DNA of 10,850 nt, taken from a bacterium. GTDB lineage: Bacteria; Chloroflexota; Dormibacteria; UBA8260; Bog-877. Every line of letters starts with the position of its first letter. Position 1 is the stretch's first letter. Where the stretch lies: the NCBI GenBank assembly GCA_021791455.1, contig JAJYWM010000114.1, forward strand, positions 1-10,850. Reading direction: 5' to 3'. Below, one piece after another: positions 1 through 7,122 of this stretch. The translations under genes were made by a program, and so were the position numbers. Under the pieces are notes generated by a model. It was not told the origin of the DNA. It searched no databases and saw only the letters and a list, made by a program, of their open reading frames with translations.

Positions 1-130
1 CCTCTACATGCCATCTTTTTGATCCGCCTGCTCGTGCGCGCAGGAATCGGACGGCAGCGCCGCGAGGCGAGTCCTCGACCTGCTGACGGGCCATGGGAGC
101 CCCACCTTCCGGCCCGATGACATCGCCTAC

Positions 131-149
131 GGCTCGATCGATCCGAGCC
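131..149. terminator. Hairpin downstream of the amidase gene (weak terminator candidate)
   Basis: GGCTCG and CGAGCC form a perfect 6-bp stem around a 7-base loop, 30 bases past the amidase stop codon on the minus strand. There is no T-run on either side, so it lacks the second half of an intrinsic terminator. It may only mark the 3' end of the operon transcript. The flanking bases 1-178 contain no gene I can support: several frames are open, but none has both a start signal and a recognisable product. Confidence 0.25.
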
Positions 150-178
150 CGGTGGTCGGCCGCGCCCAGGTCACCGAC

Positions 179-1111
179 TCAGGACAGCGCCCCCTCCGGG
201 AGGATCGCCAGGGGCATGCACATGGCCACGTTCCACATCCCCGCGTCAACCACCTCGAGAATGCGAAGCCGCCCCGCGAGGCTGCAGAGAATGTAGGCAT
301 CCTCGGGGCGAAGTGAGCACTGGTCGCAGAGCCACTCGATCATGGATCGGGTCGCCAGCCGGCATCCTTCCATCAGGTCCGGGGCTATTCCCATCGTGCA
401 GTAGGCCGGACCCAGTCGTTCATCGTCTGCGCCACTGATGAAGGCCGGCCCGGAGATCCGCTGGGGCTGGAGGGTGAAGCGTAGGCTCGCCCGCACGGGG
501 GCCTCCAACGCGGTGACGCAGACCTCGCCATCCCCCTGCACCGCATGCGGGTCGCCACAGGAGAACAGTCCCTGCGGGCGCAGAACAGGCAGATAAAGGC
601 GGGATCCCGTGGTGAGGTACCGGTTGTCGATATTGCCGCCCCCGAGATGCGGCGGGAATGGTGACAGCCTCTCGCCGCTGCGCGGCGGAACTCCCATCGT
701 TCCCAGGAAGGGCCGCAACGGGATCTCAATCTCGGGGGTGAGCTGAGCGGTGTCCCGGCCCCGCAGGTCGAAGGTCCGCAGGTATCCCGCGGGAAAGTCT
801 TCGGGGAGCAACCCCATGCCGGGCAGAATGGCGCTCCACCCCCAGTCTCCGTGCTCCAGTTCCAATACCTCGACGCAGAGAGTCTGGCCGACCTCGGCCC
901 CGATGATCGCGATCGGGCCGCTCAGGTTGTACATGGTGTCGAAGTCGAAGCGCACTTCGGAGAAGGTGGCGCCTGGCCTAACCTGCCCCTCGCCCGCAAC
1001 CAGCAGGTCGAAGTGCACGACGTCTCCGGACTCCACCTCCAGGATGGGATCGAGGGAGTCGTCCCAGAAGTGGTGGATCAGGGTCGGATCGATTACGTGC
1101 TCACGTGTCAT
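179..1111 (-). CDS. Acetamidase/formamidase family amidohydrolase
   Basis: This 310-residue cytoplasmic enzyme of the FmdA/AmdA family hydrolyses short amides such as formamide or acetamide to the carboxylic acid and ammonia. Family signatures appear in order: the N-terminal beta region with GPIAIIGAEVGQ (about 65-76), RPFLGTMGVPP (about 133-143), GGGNID (157-162), and the hallmark GDPHAVQGDGEV (186-197). The C-terminal DAYILCSLAGRLRILEVVDA block (271-290) is also typical. The length fits the short branch of the family. The ATG at 1111 is chosen because family similarity begins there; a TTG eight codons upstream is also open but has no support. It is the last gene of a three-gene operon, starting 30 bases after the stop of the hydrolase gene. 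True substrate cannot be read from the sequence; the operon context suggests a product of the upstream hydrolase or an imported amide. Confidence 0.93.
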   Translation of the reverse strand: MTREHVIDPTLIHHFWDDSLDPILEVESGDVVHFDLLVAGEGQVRPGATFSEVRFDFDTMYNLSGPIAIIGAEVGQTLCVEVLELEHGDWGWSAILPGMGLLPEDFPAGYLRTFDLRGRDTAQLTPEIEIPLRPFLGTMGVPPRSGERLSPFPPHLGGGNIDNRYLTTGSRLYLPVLRPQGLFSCGDPHAVQGDGEVCVTALEAPVRASLRFTLQPQRISGPAFISGADDERLGPAYCTMGIAPDLMEGCRLATRSMIEWLCDQCSLRPEDAYILCSLAGRLRILEVVDAGMWNVAMCMPLAILPEGALS

Positions 1112-1141
1112 TGGTCCCTGGCTCCGGCAGCCCAACCGGTC

Positions 1142-2053
1142 TCAGCTTCCATGTGCCTCTCGGTCATCGAGGCGGCGAAGGAAGCTGCGCATGCGGCTCA
1201 GATAGAGGTCTTTCTCCTCCAGAAAGGCCATGTGCGAGCTGGACTCGAAGATCGCGAGTTCCGCCTCGGGCAGCGCCCGCACCAGCGCACCCATGTGCTC
1301 CGGGCTGGCCTCGTCAAACCTCCCGCAGGTGACCAGGGTCGGGACACCGATCCGGGGCACCTGGTCCAGCAACTCCCAATCCCTGAGGGCGCCCGTGACC
1401 GGGCCGAACTCGCTTGGCCCCCACATCTCCAGATAGGCCTCGCCGCCCAGGCCAGCGAAGGTTTGTTCCACGCACGCGGGCCAGGGTCGCAGCCGGCAGA
1501 GGTGGCGTCGATAGAATTCCGCCACCGCGCCCTGGTACTCGGGACATGCGTAAAAACCACTCTCCTCGTGGGTCCTGAGCACCGCCTGGACGGATTCCGG
1601 CAGCGCCGCTCTGAGCCGGGCGGCGTCCGCAAGCCACCGGGAAACACTCGGGGGAGCGCTGCTCAGGACCAGGCCGGCAACCCCCGAGGGCTCGCCAAGC
1701 ATGTAGCGCATGGCCAGCATCCCACCCCAGGAGTTGCCGAAGATCGCGACGGTGCTGAGGTCCAGGGCGTCACGCACCGCCGCCAGCTCACGCACAAACC
1801 GCTCCACCGTCCACTCCACCCGTCCGGCTTCAGCCGGCGAGCGACCACAACCCAGCTGGTCGTAGAACACGACCGGTCTCTCGTCGGCAAGCTCCTCCAA
1901 CGGCTCCAGGTAGTCATGGGGCATGCCGGGGCCACCGTGGAGGCAGAGCAAGGGAATGCCCGCCCCTCCTCGGTCGTGGCGCAGGAACCAGACCCGTCCA
2001 TCAGGCACGTCCACCATCCCTTCGCAGGGGCCGCCTGGGCGAGACTCCATCAC
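1142..2053 (-). CDS. Proline iminopeptidase-type alpha/beta hydrolase (S33 family)
   Basis: This 303-residue alpha/beta-hydrolase resembles prolyl aminopeptidases and tricorn-interacting factor F1 (peptidase family S33), which remove N-terminal proline or other residues from short peptides. Visible features are the oxyanion motif HGGPG (39-43), FYDQLGCGRS (63-72), the nucleophile elbow GNSWGG with Ser108, Asp247 in GRFDEASP, and His274 in SSSHMAF. WGPSEF (211-216) and the helical cap region are also typical. There is no signal peptide, so it acts in the cytoplasm. The start is GTG at 2053, nine bases after GAGG at 2063-2066; the next codon is ATG and is equally possible. Only four bases separate it from the permease stop codon, implying translational coupling. 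Some members of this family, such as the L-amino-acid amidase LaaA, hydrolyse amino-acid amides, and the amidase and transporter neighbours make that a real alternative to peptidase activity. Confidence 0.93.
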   Translation of the reverse strand: MMESRPGGPCEGMVDVPDGRVWFLRHDRGGAGIPLLCLHGGPGMPHDYLEPLEELADERPVVFYDQLGCGRSPAEAGRVEWTVERFVRELAAVRDALDLSTVAIFGNSWGGMLAMRYMLGEPSGVAGLVLSSAPPSVSRWLADAARLRAALPESVQAVLRTHEESGFYACPEYQGAVAEFYRRHLCRLRPWPACVEQTFAGLGGEAYLEMWGPSEFGPVTGALRDWELLDQVPRIGVPTLVTCGRFDEASPEHMGALVRALPEAELAIFESSSHMAFLEEKDLYLSRMRSFLRRLDDREAHGS

Positions 2054-2057
2054 GGGA

Positions 2058-3509
2058 TCAGACCTCGGCCGAGAGCGAGATCGCGCTCAGCTTGCGGCGG
2101 CTGCGCCACCACAGTGTCCAGACGATCCCGAGAGCGGTCCAGGCCAGCGAGAACCAGACGATGCTGCTTCCGGTTGCGAACGGAAGCGAGATCTCGGTGG
2201 CGAAGAATCCCTTGTAGAGGATGTACCCGTCGATCCCGATCCCGAGGACTGGGACCAGGCCGTTGGTGAGCCAGTTGAACTCCGACCGCCGGAACCGGGC
2301 GTGATAGAGGATGTTGGCGAAGTTGACGAAGATGTACAGGATCAGGACGAAGAAGACGAAGATCTCGCCCATGTAGCCGTAGGCGTTGGCGACGCCTCCC
2401 TGCCAAAGGGTGACCACGAAGAGCGCCACCGTCCCCACCGCGAGGGTCGCTACCTCGGCGCGCCAGGGGGTCTGGAAGCGGTGGTGCAGGCCGGCAAAGT
2501 ACTTCCATACGAATCCCTCTCGAGCGACGGCGTACGTCAGCCGGCTGGCCGCGTACAGGGAGGCGCCGAAGCTGGCCAGCGCCGCGGTGAACCCGGTGAT
2601 GGGGACAAGCACCGCCCACCCCCCGATGTACCGCTGCGCGATCGGCAGCACCGGGGTGAGCTGCCCCGCATTCACGTAGTGCTCCACGGTCGAGACCGGC
2701 ACCGAAATTGCGAATCCGTATGAGACCAGGGTCCAGTAGCCACCCGCTATCAGGGTCATCAGGATCGTGGCCAGAGGGATCAGTCGCCTCGGCGTATGCG
2801 ACTCCTCGGCCACAGGGGCTATGCCATCGACTCCTGCAATCGACAGGAAGGCGAAGATGGCGGCCAGGCTGAGGCCGGCGAAGCCGGCTCCAGCCGCGCC
2901 GGGGTTGAATGGGGTCGCCGTGACGTGGCCGAGAGCGCCCCCCTTGACCACGATGACCAGAGCAAGCGCGGCCACGAACGACGCCTCCACCACCATGAGG
3001 ACGGCGATCACCGTCGCCGACAGCTTGATGTTGTTGTGCTGGAGGTACCCGATCACCAGGATTGAGATGACGCCGCCAGCGATTCCAGTCCAGGTGGTCG
3101 CGCTCAGGTGAAAGTAGGACAAAAGGGCGTTGAAGAAGGTGCCGAACGCGGCCGGATAGAGCGCCGCGACCACAACGTAGGTCGTGATCATCATCCAGCC
3201 CAGCCAGAGGCCGACCACGGGATACGTGCTCTCCCAGAGCCAGGTGTAGCCGCTCCCAGCCGAAGGACGGCGGTTGTTCATCACCGCGAAGCTGACGGCG
3301 GTCGGCAGCACGGCGATGGTGATCAGGATGAAGAGAAATGGCATCACCGGCCCACCGGAGTCGGTCTCCATGAATCCCATGTTGAGATAGATCACGGGCG
3401 CCAGCGAGAAGTAGGCGAGCCCTATGAAGATCAGCCGTCTCAAGTTGAGACTGTTGCGGCGCAGACCCGTAGTGCCTAGGGCAGCCGAACCAGACGGTGA
3501 ATCGGACAT
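2058..3509 (-). CDS. APC superfamily amino acid/amine permease (operon gene 1)
   Basis: This 483-residue inner-membrane protein has about 12 hydrophobic helices (roughly 26-46, 55-76, 97-130, 141-157, 164-189, 209-227, 244-268, 295-322, 352-372, 381-402, 414-433, 447-468), as expected for the amino acid-polyamine-organocation superfamily. These carriers usually move amino acids, amines or related nitrogen compounds by ion symport or exchange. RPSAGSGYTWLWE (81-93) and GVDGIAPVAEESHTPRRLIP (226-245) match the conserved loops of the family. The start at 3509 is set by GGAGGGGG at 3513-3520, five to seven bases upstream; an ATG at 3527 would place this site inside the gene. It is the first gene of the operon with the hydrolase and amidase, so the substrate is probably an amide, amino-acid amide or small peptide. 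Substrate assignment is inference. Confidence 0.93.
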   Translation of the reverse strand: MSDSPSGSAALGTTGLRRNSLNLRRLIFIGLAYFSLAPVIYLNMGFMETDSGGPVMPFLFILITIAVLPTAVSFAVMNNRRPSAGSGYTWLWESTYPVVGLWLGWMMITTYVVVAALYPAAFGTFFNALLSYFHLSATTWTGIAGGVISILVIGYLQHNNIKLSATVIAVLMVVEASFVAALALVIVVKGGALGHVTATPFNPGAAGAGFAGLSLAAIFAFLSIAGVDGIAPVAEESHTPRRLIPLATILMTLIAGGYWTLVSYGFAISVPVSTVEHYVNAGQLTPVLPIAQRYIGGWAVLVPITGFTAALASFGASLYAASRLTYAVAREGFVWKYFAGLHHRFQTPWRAEVATLAVGTVALFVVTLWQGGVANAYGYMGEIFVFFVLILYIFVNFANILYHARFRRSEFNWLTNGLVPVLGIGIDGYILYKGFFATEISLPFATGSSIVWFSLAWTALGIVWTLWWRSRRKLSAISLSAEV

Positions 3510-3545
3510 TGTTCCCCCTCCGCCCATGGACCTTCAAAAGCAGAT

Positions 3546-3573
3546 GCCGTGGGCCCCACTCCCGGGGTCCGGC
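3546..3573 (-). other. Structured leader in the permease operon 5' UTR
   Basis: The untranslated leader between the candidate promoter and the permease ribosome site can fold. GCCG pairs with CGGC at the base and CCCC pairs with GGGG above an asymmetric internal loop, with a six-base apical loop. It ends about 25 bases before the Shine-Dalgarno sequence and does not mask it. It may stabilise the mRNA or be chance in GC-rich DNA; there is no T-run and no match to a riboswitch I know. Confidence 0.25.
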
Positions 3574-3586
3574 AAATTTGGCTGAA

Positions 3587-3615
3587 AGGCTAAGGAGACC
3601 AGGCGCAAATGTCAA
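3587..3615 (-). promoter_or_regulatory. Candidate promoter of the permease-hydrolase-amidase operon
   Basis: On the minus strand a perfect -35 TTGACA (3610-3615) is followed after exactly 17 bases by TAGCCT (3587-3592). The latter fits the TANNNT -10 consensus of high-GC Gram-positive bacteria, though poorly the E. coli TATAAT. Transcription would start near 3580, leaving a leader of about 70 bases before the permease ATG. This is the best promoter match in the window. Confidence 0.55.
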
Positions 3616-3775
3616 GTGAAATTGCCCCAGCACCCGCCGGTTGTCACCCCCGTCGCGCGGCCGCGCCTGACAATGCGAGCCTCGCCGCCCGCCAGCTCGA
3701 ATCACTCGTCAGCCGGCGATCCAGGACCCAGCGCCACCGTCCCAAAACTCCTGTAGCCGCAGAGTGGCTAGCATC

Positions 3776-3796
3776 GCGTTTCCTTTAGTGGAACGC
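3776..3796. repeat. Imperfect inverted repeat in the divergent intergenic region
   Basis: GCGTTTCC and GGAACGC pair over seven base pairs with one bulged T, enclosing TTTAGT. It sits between two divergently read units, roughly 160 bases upstream of the leftward -35 box and 260 bases before the glycohydrolase start. It could be an operator or a small hairpin; there is no T-run to make it a terminator. Confidence 0.25.
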
Positions 3797-3994
3797 AACC
3801 CTCCGCCGTCTGACGCTTCCTGCACCACTGGGATGAGTGGAAGAGGCGATCTTGACCGCTGTGTCTTAAGGTCACGACGCTGATACCGTGGACTCGATCA
3901 CCGGCGCCTTGGTGGGCTCGCTGCCTGGTGGGACGGGATGCCCCGGTGATTGGCTGCGCCGGTTAGAGTCTTCCGACCGCCGCCGCACCCTCGG

Positions 3995-4005
3995 GGACTG
4001 TGTCC
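3995..4005. promoter_or_regulatory. GGAC-TGT-GTCC palindrome upstream of the glycohydrolase gene
   Basis: An 11-base inverted repeat lies about 50 bases upstream of the glycohydrolase start. It differs by one central base from the core of the palindrome at the dps promoter (GGAC-TAT-GTCC). By eye I found the GGAC-N3-GTCC arrangement only at these two places in the window. It may be a second binding site for the same regulator, but chance is not excluded for eight defined bases. Confidence 0.3.
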
Positions 4006-4056
4006 TCAGCCTGACGACCCCTCGGCTTGGCGGTGGGCACCGCAGGGACCCCAGGA

Positions 4057-5169
4057 ATGATGTCGATGGGTTGTGGGTACTCTGACCCAATGCTATCCCT
4101 CGACGGCACCTCTCCCTCGCCATCTCGGGCGAGCAGGGTCCGAGCCTGCCTGCTCGGGGGCGCAATCGGCGACGCCCTCGGGGCACCGGTCGAGTTTGCG
4201 TCACTGTCTGAAATTCGCCGGCGACATGGGCCCGCGGGGGTCATCGGCTTTGCTCGGGGCGAAGTCGGCCGGTTCACGGACGATACCCAAATGACCCTCT
4301 TCACCGCCGAAGGGCTCATTTGCGCCGCCATTCCTGGTGCCGGTCGGGATAAACCGGAGGTATCAGTGGCGGTCTGGCACGCCTATCAGCGCTGGCTTGA
4401 CACCCAGGGATACTCGGTCTCCCGGGAGGAGTCGTCGCCAGGTCGCGCCAGCGGCTGGCTCATGAGAGAGCCGTCACTCCGCCACCGTCGCGCACCCGGG
4501 GCAACCTGCATCTCCGCGCTCTCCGCGGGACGACCCGGTTCCATCCACTCCCCGGTCAACGACAGCAAGGGGTGCGGAGGCGTGATGCGGGTGGCGCCCA
4601 TCGGCCTGGTGGCTGAAGACGCGTTCGACCTGGGGTGTGCCGCGGCTGCGCTGACGCACGGCCATCCCTCGGGCTATCTCGCGGCGGGCGCATTTGCTCA
4701 GATCGTGGCCGAGGTGTCCAAGGGCCAGTCTCTGACCTTTGCAATCCGCACGGCGCTCGAGCTCCTCGCCCCCATGCCAGGGGCTCACGAGACCAAGGAG
4801 CGCCTGGACGCGGCGGTCGAACTCGCCAAGACCGGGCCGGAGCCATCGGGAGAGCTCATCGAGAGCCTTGGTGGAGGATGGGTCGCGGAAGAGGCACTCG
4901 CGATCACCGTCTATTGTTGCCTGGTGGCGTCCGATTTCCGCACCGCGGTCCTGCTGGCCGTGAACCACAGCGGTGACAGTGACAGCACGGGCGCGATGGT
5001 CGGCAACCTGATGGGGGCGGCCGGGGGCTATGACGCGCTCCCCGCAGAGTGGGTCGGCCACACGGAGGCCGTCCCCATCATCGAGCGGATAGCACAAGAC
5101 CTCCTCGCCGCCACGAATCCTGGCCACCCACTCACCAGCGAGCGGCTGGCGCAGTACGGGAGCTGGTGA
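4057..5169 (+). CDS. ADP-ribosylglycohydrolase family protein
   Basis: This DraG/ARH-family enzyme removes ADP-ribose from modified proteins or related molecules using two metal ions. Numbered from the ATG at 4057 (370 residues), GGAIGDALGAPVE (34-46), FTDDTQMT (73-80), NDSKGCGGVMR (168-178) and HSGDSDSTGAMVGNLMG (304-320) are all present. These include the Asp and Thr residues that hold the metals, so it should be active. No signal peptide or membrane segment is seen. The start is uncertain: ATG at 4057 follows AGGGA by eight bases, ATG at 4066 follows AGGA by nine, and ATG at 4090 lies closer to where family similarity begins. It stands alone on the plus strand and is convergent with the Imm5-like gene. 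Roles known for the family include reversing nitrogenase-reductase ADP-ribosylation and, for the Serratia protein Tri1, immunity to an ADP-ribosylating toxin. No nitrogenase gene or toxin is visible here. Confidence 0.92.
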   Translation: MMSMGCGYSDPMLSLDGTSPSPSRASRVRACLLGGAIGDALGAPVEFASLSEIRRRHGPAGVIGFARGEVGRFTDDTQMTLFTAEGLICAAIPGAGRDKPEVSVAVWHAYQRWLDTQGYSVSREESSPGRASGWLMREPSLRHRRAPGATCISALSAGRPGSIHSPVNDSKGCGGVMRVAPIGLVAEDAFDLGCAAAALTHGHPSGYLAAGAFAQIVAEVSKGQSLTFAIRTALELLAPMPGAHETKERLDAAVELAKTGPEPSGELIESLGGGWVAEEALAITVYCCLVASDFRTAVLLAVNHSGDSDSTGAMVGNLMGAAGGYDALPAEWVGHTEAVPIIERIAQDLLAATNPGHPLTSERLAQYGSW

Positions 5170-5240
5170 CGGCCGCGGCCTGTCCGCCCTCCCAACCCGT
5201 CGCGAGACATACTTTGCGGTGCGCCCGCTGCTGATGTGAT

Positions 5241-5258
5241 GACCCCTGACCCGGGGTC
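5241..5258. terminator. Hairpin between the convergent glycohydrolase and Imm5-like genes
   Basis: GACCCC and GGGGTC form a six-bp stem around TGACCC, about 70 bases after the glycohydrolase stop and 200 bases after the Imm5-like stop. It lies where a bidirectional terminator is expected but has no T-run. The rest of 5170-5463 holds nothing I can assign; a perfect 10-base palindrome GGCCGCGGCC directly follows the glycohydrolase stop. Confidence 0.3.
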
Positions 5259-5463
5259 GCAGCGTGACCCTCCAACTCCTCGGCCCTGCACTCTCTGTCC
5301 CGCCGGGAGACGATGGCCCGGCTTCTGGCAACGGACCGGCCAGATTGCCCTCCGACAATGGCCGACCCCACCATCGACCTGATCGGCCGGGCCAGGCTGC
5401 CCCCCTGCTCGTGAAGATCCCCAAGGTTGTGTGGCTGGGATGGCGCTGCGCATGCGGGCCACC

Positions 5464-6096
5464 TCACGCCGACCGATGGTGCCTCATTCCCTCTTGAAGG
5501 CTGCGGATTGTGGCCCCAAGGTCGGTCGAGGACAGCAGCCCCGGCCCCAGCGGACCGGCCCGGCTCTCCCCGACGTTCGGCAGCGTTCTCAGGGCAACCC
5601 TCACCTCATCAGACATATGCTCCAGCTGCCAGCGAACTTCGGCCGTGGCCACGTCCCGGCGGTTGGGCTCCGACAGGACGGCTGCCCTCACTGCGTAGGC
5701 CGCGGCCCCCAGGGCGTGGGCACCCATGTGGCAGACCCCTACCGCTTGACCGGCGGCCCTGGCAGCCGCCATCGCCGCGGGATCAATGAGTTCACGGGCG
5801 GGCACTCCGCCGTTGAAGCGGCGGCGGATCTCATCGGCCACCGGAAGCTCGCCCCGGGAAAACGCACGGGCTCTGGCTATGGCGGCGCGAGGGCGGTCAT
5901 CGCCGGGAACCTTTCCTTCAAATATGGGCAGAACTCGCTCCGCGCAATCCGCGGCCCAGCCTGCCACAAGCCGTCGCTCCGTCTGACTCAGAGTCTGCGC
6001 AGAATTGGCCACGGCAAGAGTTGTACACCGACGACGACCGTCCGTCGGTCTCAAATCTGCTTCGCCCATCCATGCCCGACTTGGAAACGGGCTCAT
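5464..6096 (-). CDS. Imm5-like putative immunity protein
   Basis: A 210-residue soluble, mostly helical protein, rich in Ala and Arg. It resembles proteins annotated as putative immunity protein (Imm5 type): WAADCAERVLPIFE (47-60), the RPRAAIARARAFSRGE segment (68-83), ARAAGQAVGVCHMGAH (112-127) followed by an Ala-rich helix, and EVRWQLEHMSDEVR (153-166). The family was proposed from genomic context as antidotes to polymorphic toxins, but members are often found alone and their biochemistry is not known to me. The start at 6096 is preferred because GGGGGA at 6106-6111 lies nine bases upstream. The frame stays open to 6255 but that extension looks non-coding. An ATG at 6069 has no ribosome site. 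No toxin gene lies beside it; it follows dps on the same strand after a 520-base gap and converges with the glycohydrolase. The family call comes from recalled motif patterns, so confidence in the name is lower than in the gene. Confidence 0.72.
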   Translation of the reverse strand: MSPFPSRAWMGEADLRPTDGRRRCTTLAVANSAQTLSQTERRLVAGWAADCAERVLPIFEGKVPGDDRPRAAIARARAFSRGELPVADEIRRRFNGGVPARELIDPAAMAAARAAGQAVGVCHMGAHALGAAAYAVRAAVLSEPNRRDVATAEVRWQLEHMSDEVRVALRTLPNVGESRAGPLGPGLLSSTDLGATIRSLQEGMRHHRSA

Positions 6097-6620
6097 CAGG
6101 GGCATTCCCCCGCGCGGGAGGACTCCGACGCACTTCCCAGCAGCGATGAATGCGACGTGGTAGGGGCGGGCGTGGCGCCCGGATCCGCCTCGAGCCAAGA
6201 ACGCCCTGACCGGTTCTGATGGGCGGGAGAGGACCCTCGTGATCCCTCTAGTCACCGAGCCCAGGACCCCTGCGACTCCACTCTCTCAAGACCCGCCCTG
6301 CGCATCGCGTCGGCATGCCGTCCCGGAGAGTGCAACGACCCAGGTCGACAGTCCCCGAGGGCGCTGAGGCTGGATGATCGGCTGGGGACGGTGGCGCCCA
6401 CAGCGGTGCCGGCCCGGTTCCAAAGGCGCGTGGCGGCCCGAACGCGGGACGGAAGGCGGACCTTGGCGAAGCACCGGGGCGGGCCAAAGTCGGCCGCTGG
6501 CAACTGGCCCGCTCCCACGGTCCTCAGCCGCTCTGCCCGAGCCGCCCCTGACGTATGCATTCCGGGCGGGAGCGACCCTGACCCCGCAGAGTGGAGGCCC
6601 GCCGCGGGTCCCCCCGCGAT
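6097..6620. other. Gap between dps and the Imm5-like gene, no supported gene
   Basis: This stretch contains open frames on both strands, but their translations are Arg/Pro/Gly-rich without domains and look like chance frames in GC-rich DNA. No promoter with acceptable -35/-10 spacing was found for the Imm5-like gene. Recognisable items are its ribosome site at 6106-6111, embedded next to a CCCGCGCGGG palindrome, and a hairpin after the dps stop at 6603-6618. Confidence 0.5.
6603..6618 (-). terminator. GC hairpin just after the dps stop codon
   Basis: CGCGGG and CCCGCG form a perfect six-bp stem with a four-base loop, beginning three bases after the dps stop codon on the minus strand. The position suits transcript termination or 3'-end protection. 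There is no T-run, so if it terminates transcription it does not do so in the classical intrinsic way. Confidence 0.4.
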
Positions 6621-7091
6621 TCAGCCGATCTGGGCTTGAAGCATCCAGAGATGCTTCTCAAGAGCCTCCAGTATTCCGATCACCAGGTCCTGGGTCACGG
6701 GATCGATCTCCCCGAGGCGATCGAGACCGCGGCGGGCGTCTTGGACCACCAACCGCATCCTCTTGGCGATCTCGCCAACCACCAGGGCAGTGTCCTGATA
6801 TCCAAGGGGAAACGGTGGCAGAGAACTGCCTGAGCTGACCGCCCCAGCACTTCCATCCACGGACGCCCCCAGGGTGACCGCGCGTTCCGCCACAGTGTCC
6901 GCCCAGATACGGGCATCGCTGACTATCTGGTCCAACTGCAGGTGGACGGATTCAAAGTTGGGCCCGATCACATGCCAGTGTGCCTGTTTGCCCTGGAGCG
7001 AAAGATCCGTGAAGTCCGCAAGCAGCGTCTGCATCTGGGCACCGACCTCAGCAGCGACCTCCTTGGGTAGAGCTCCCTCGATTCCTGACAT
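6621..7091 (-). CDS. dps: Dps-family ferritin-like DNA-protection protein
   Basis: A 156-residue member of the Dps/miniferritin family. These proteins assemble into a 12-subunit cage that oxidises and stores iron with hydrogen peroxide, protecting DNA in stress and stationary phase. The inter-subunit ferroxidase ligands are all present with E. coli spacing: His38 (QAHWHV), His50 (SVH), Asp54 (LD), Asp65 and Glu69 (ADTVAERAVTLG). This predicts an active centre. The N-terminal tail is short with only one Lys (Lys10), so DNA binding by a Lys/Arg-rich tail as in E. coli is doubtful. The insert at about 80-98 (Gly/Ser/Pro-rich) is the usual variable loop of this branch. The ATG at 7091 follows GGAGGG at 7095-7100 closely. 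The gene has its own extended -10 promoter overlapped by a palindrome, so it is probably repressible. It appears to be monocistronic. Confidence 0.95.
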   Translation of the reverse strand: MSGIEGALPKEVAAEVGAQMQTLLADFTDLSLQGKQAHWHVIGPNFESVHLQLDQIVSDARIWADTVAERAVTLGASVDGSAGAVSSGSSLPPFPLGYQDTALVVGEIAKRMRLVVQDARRGLDRLGEIDPVTQDLVIGILEALEKHLWMLQAQIG

Positions 7092-7107
7092 GACACCCTC
7101 CGCTGAT

Positions 7108-7122
7108 TTGGACTATGTCCAA
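7108..7122. promoter_or_regulatory. Perfect 6-3-6 palindromic operator at the dps promoter
   Basis: TTGGAC-TAT-GTCCAA is a perfect 15-base inverted repeat. It touches the end of the dps -10 box and covers the predicted transcription start, the classic place for a repressor. It is AT-ended, short and unlike the 19-bp Fur/PerR box or the IdeR box, so I cannot assign the regulator. No regulator gene lies in the window. Confidence 0.6.

Larger units (their letters stand above)
3510..4056. other. Divergent intergenic region between permease operon and glycohydrolase gene
   Basis: About 550 bases without a gene I can support. It carries the leftward operon promoter and leader near 3546-3615. An imperfect inverted repeat at 3776-3796 pairs GCG-T-TTCC with GGAACGC, with one bulged T and a six-base loop. 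A small palindrome GGAC-TGT-GTCC lies at 3995-4005. I looked for a rightward promoter for the glycohydrolase and found none with good spacing: TTGACC at 3852 and TAGAGT at 3964 have no partner at the right distance. Confidence 0.6.

Noticed and set aside
1..178. Possible 3' end of another gene at the left edge, for example the plus-strand frame reading into the amidase
   Set aside because: The frame would run about 140 bases antisense into the amidase before a stop at about 316, and no family motif is seen.
851..2269. 472-codon plus-strand open frame opposite the hydrolase and amidase genes
   Set aside because: It is antisense to two genes with intact catalytic motifs, its translation has no domain, and long chance frames are expected opposite GC-rich genes.
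2050..3705. 551-codon minus-strand open frame longer than the permease it overlaps
   Set aside because: It is another frame of the permease; its translation is Arg/His/Gly-rich and hydrophilic, while the permease frame gives 12 helices and has the ribosome site.
3852..3886. TTGACC and GATACC as a promoter for the glycohydrolase
   Set aside because: Spacing is far from the 16-18 bases required, and the site is about 170 bases from the start codon.
4474..5424. 316-codon minus-strand open frame opposite the glycohydrolase
   Set aside because: Antisense to a gene with all family motifs; composition is Gly/Arg/Pro-rich without domains.
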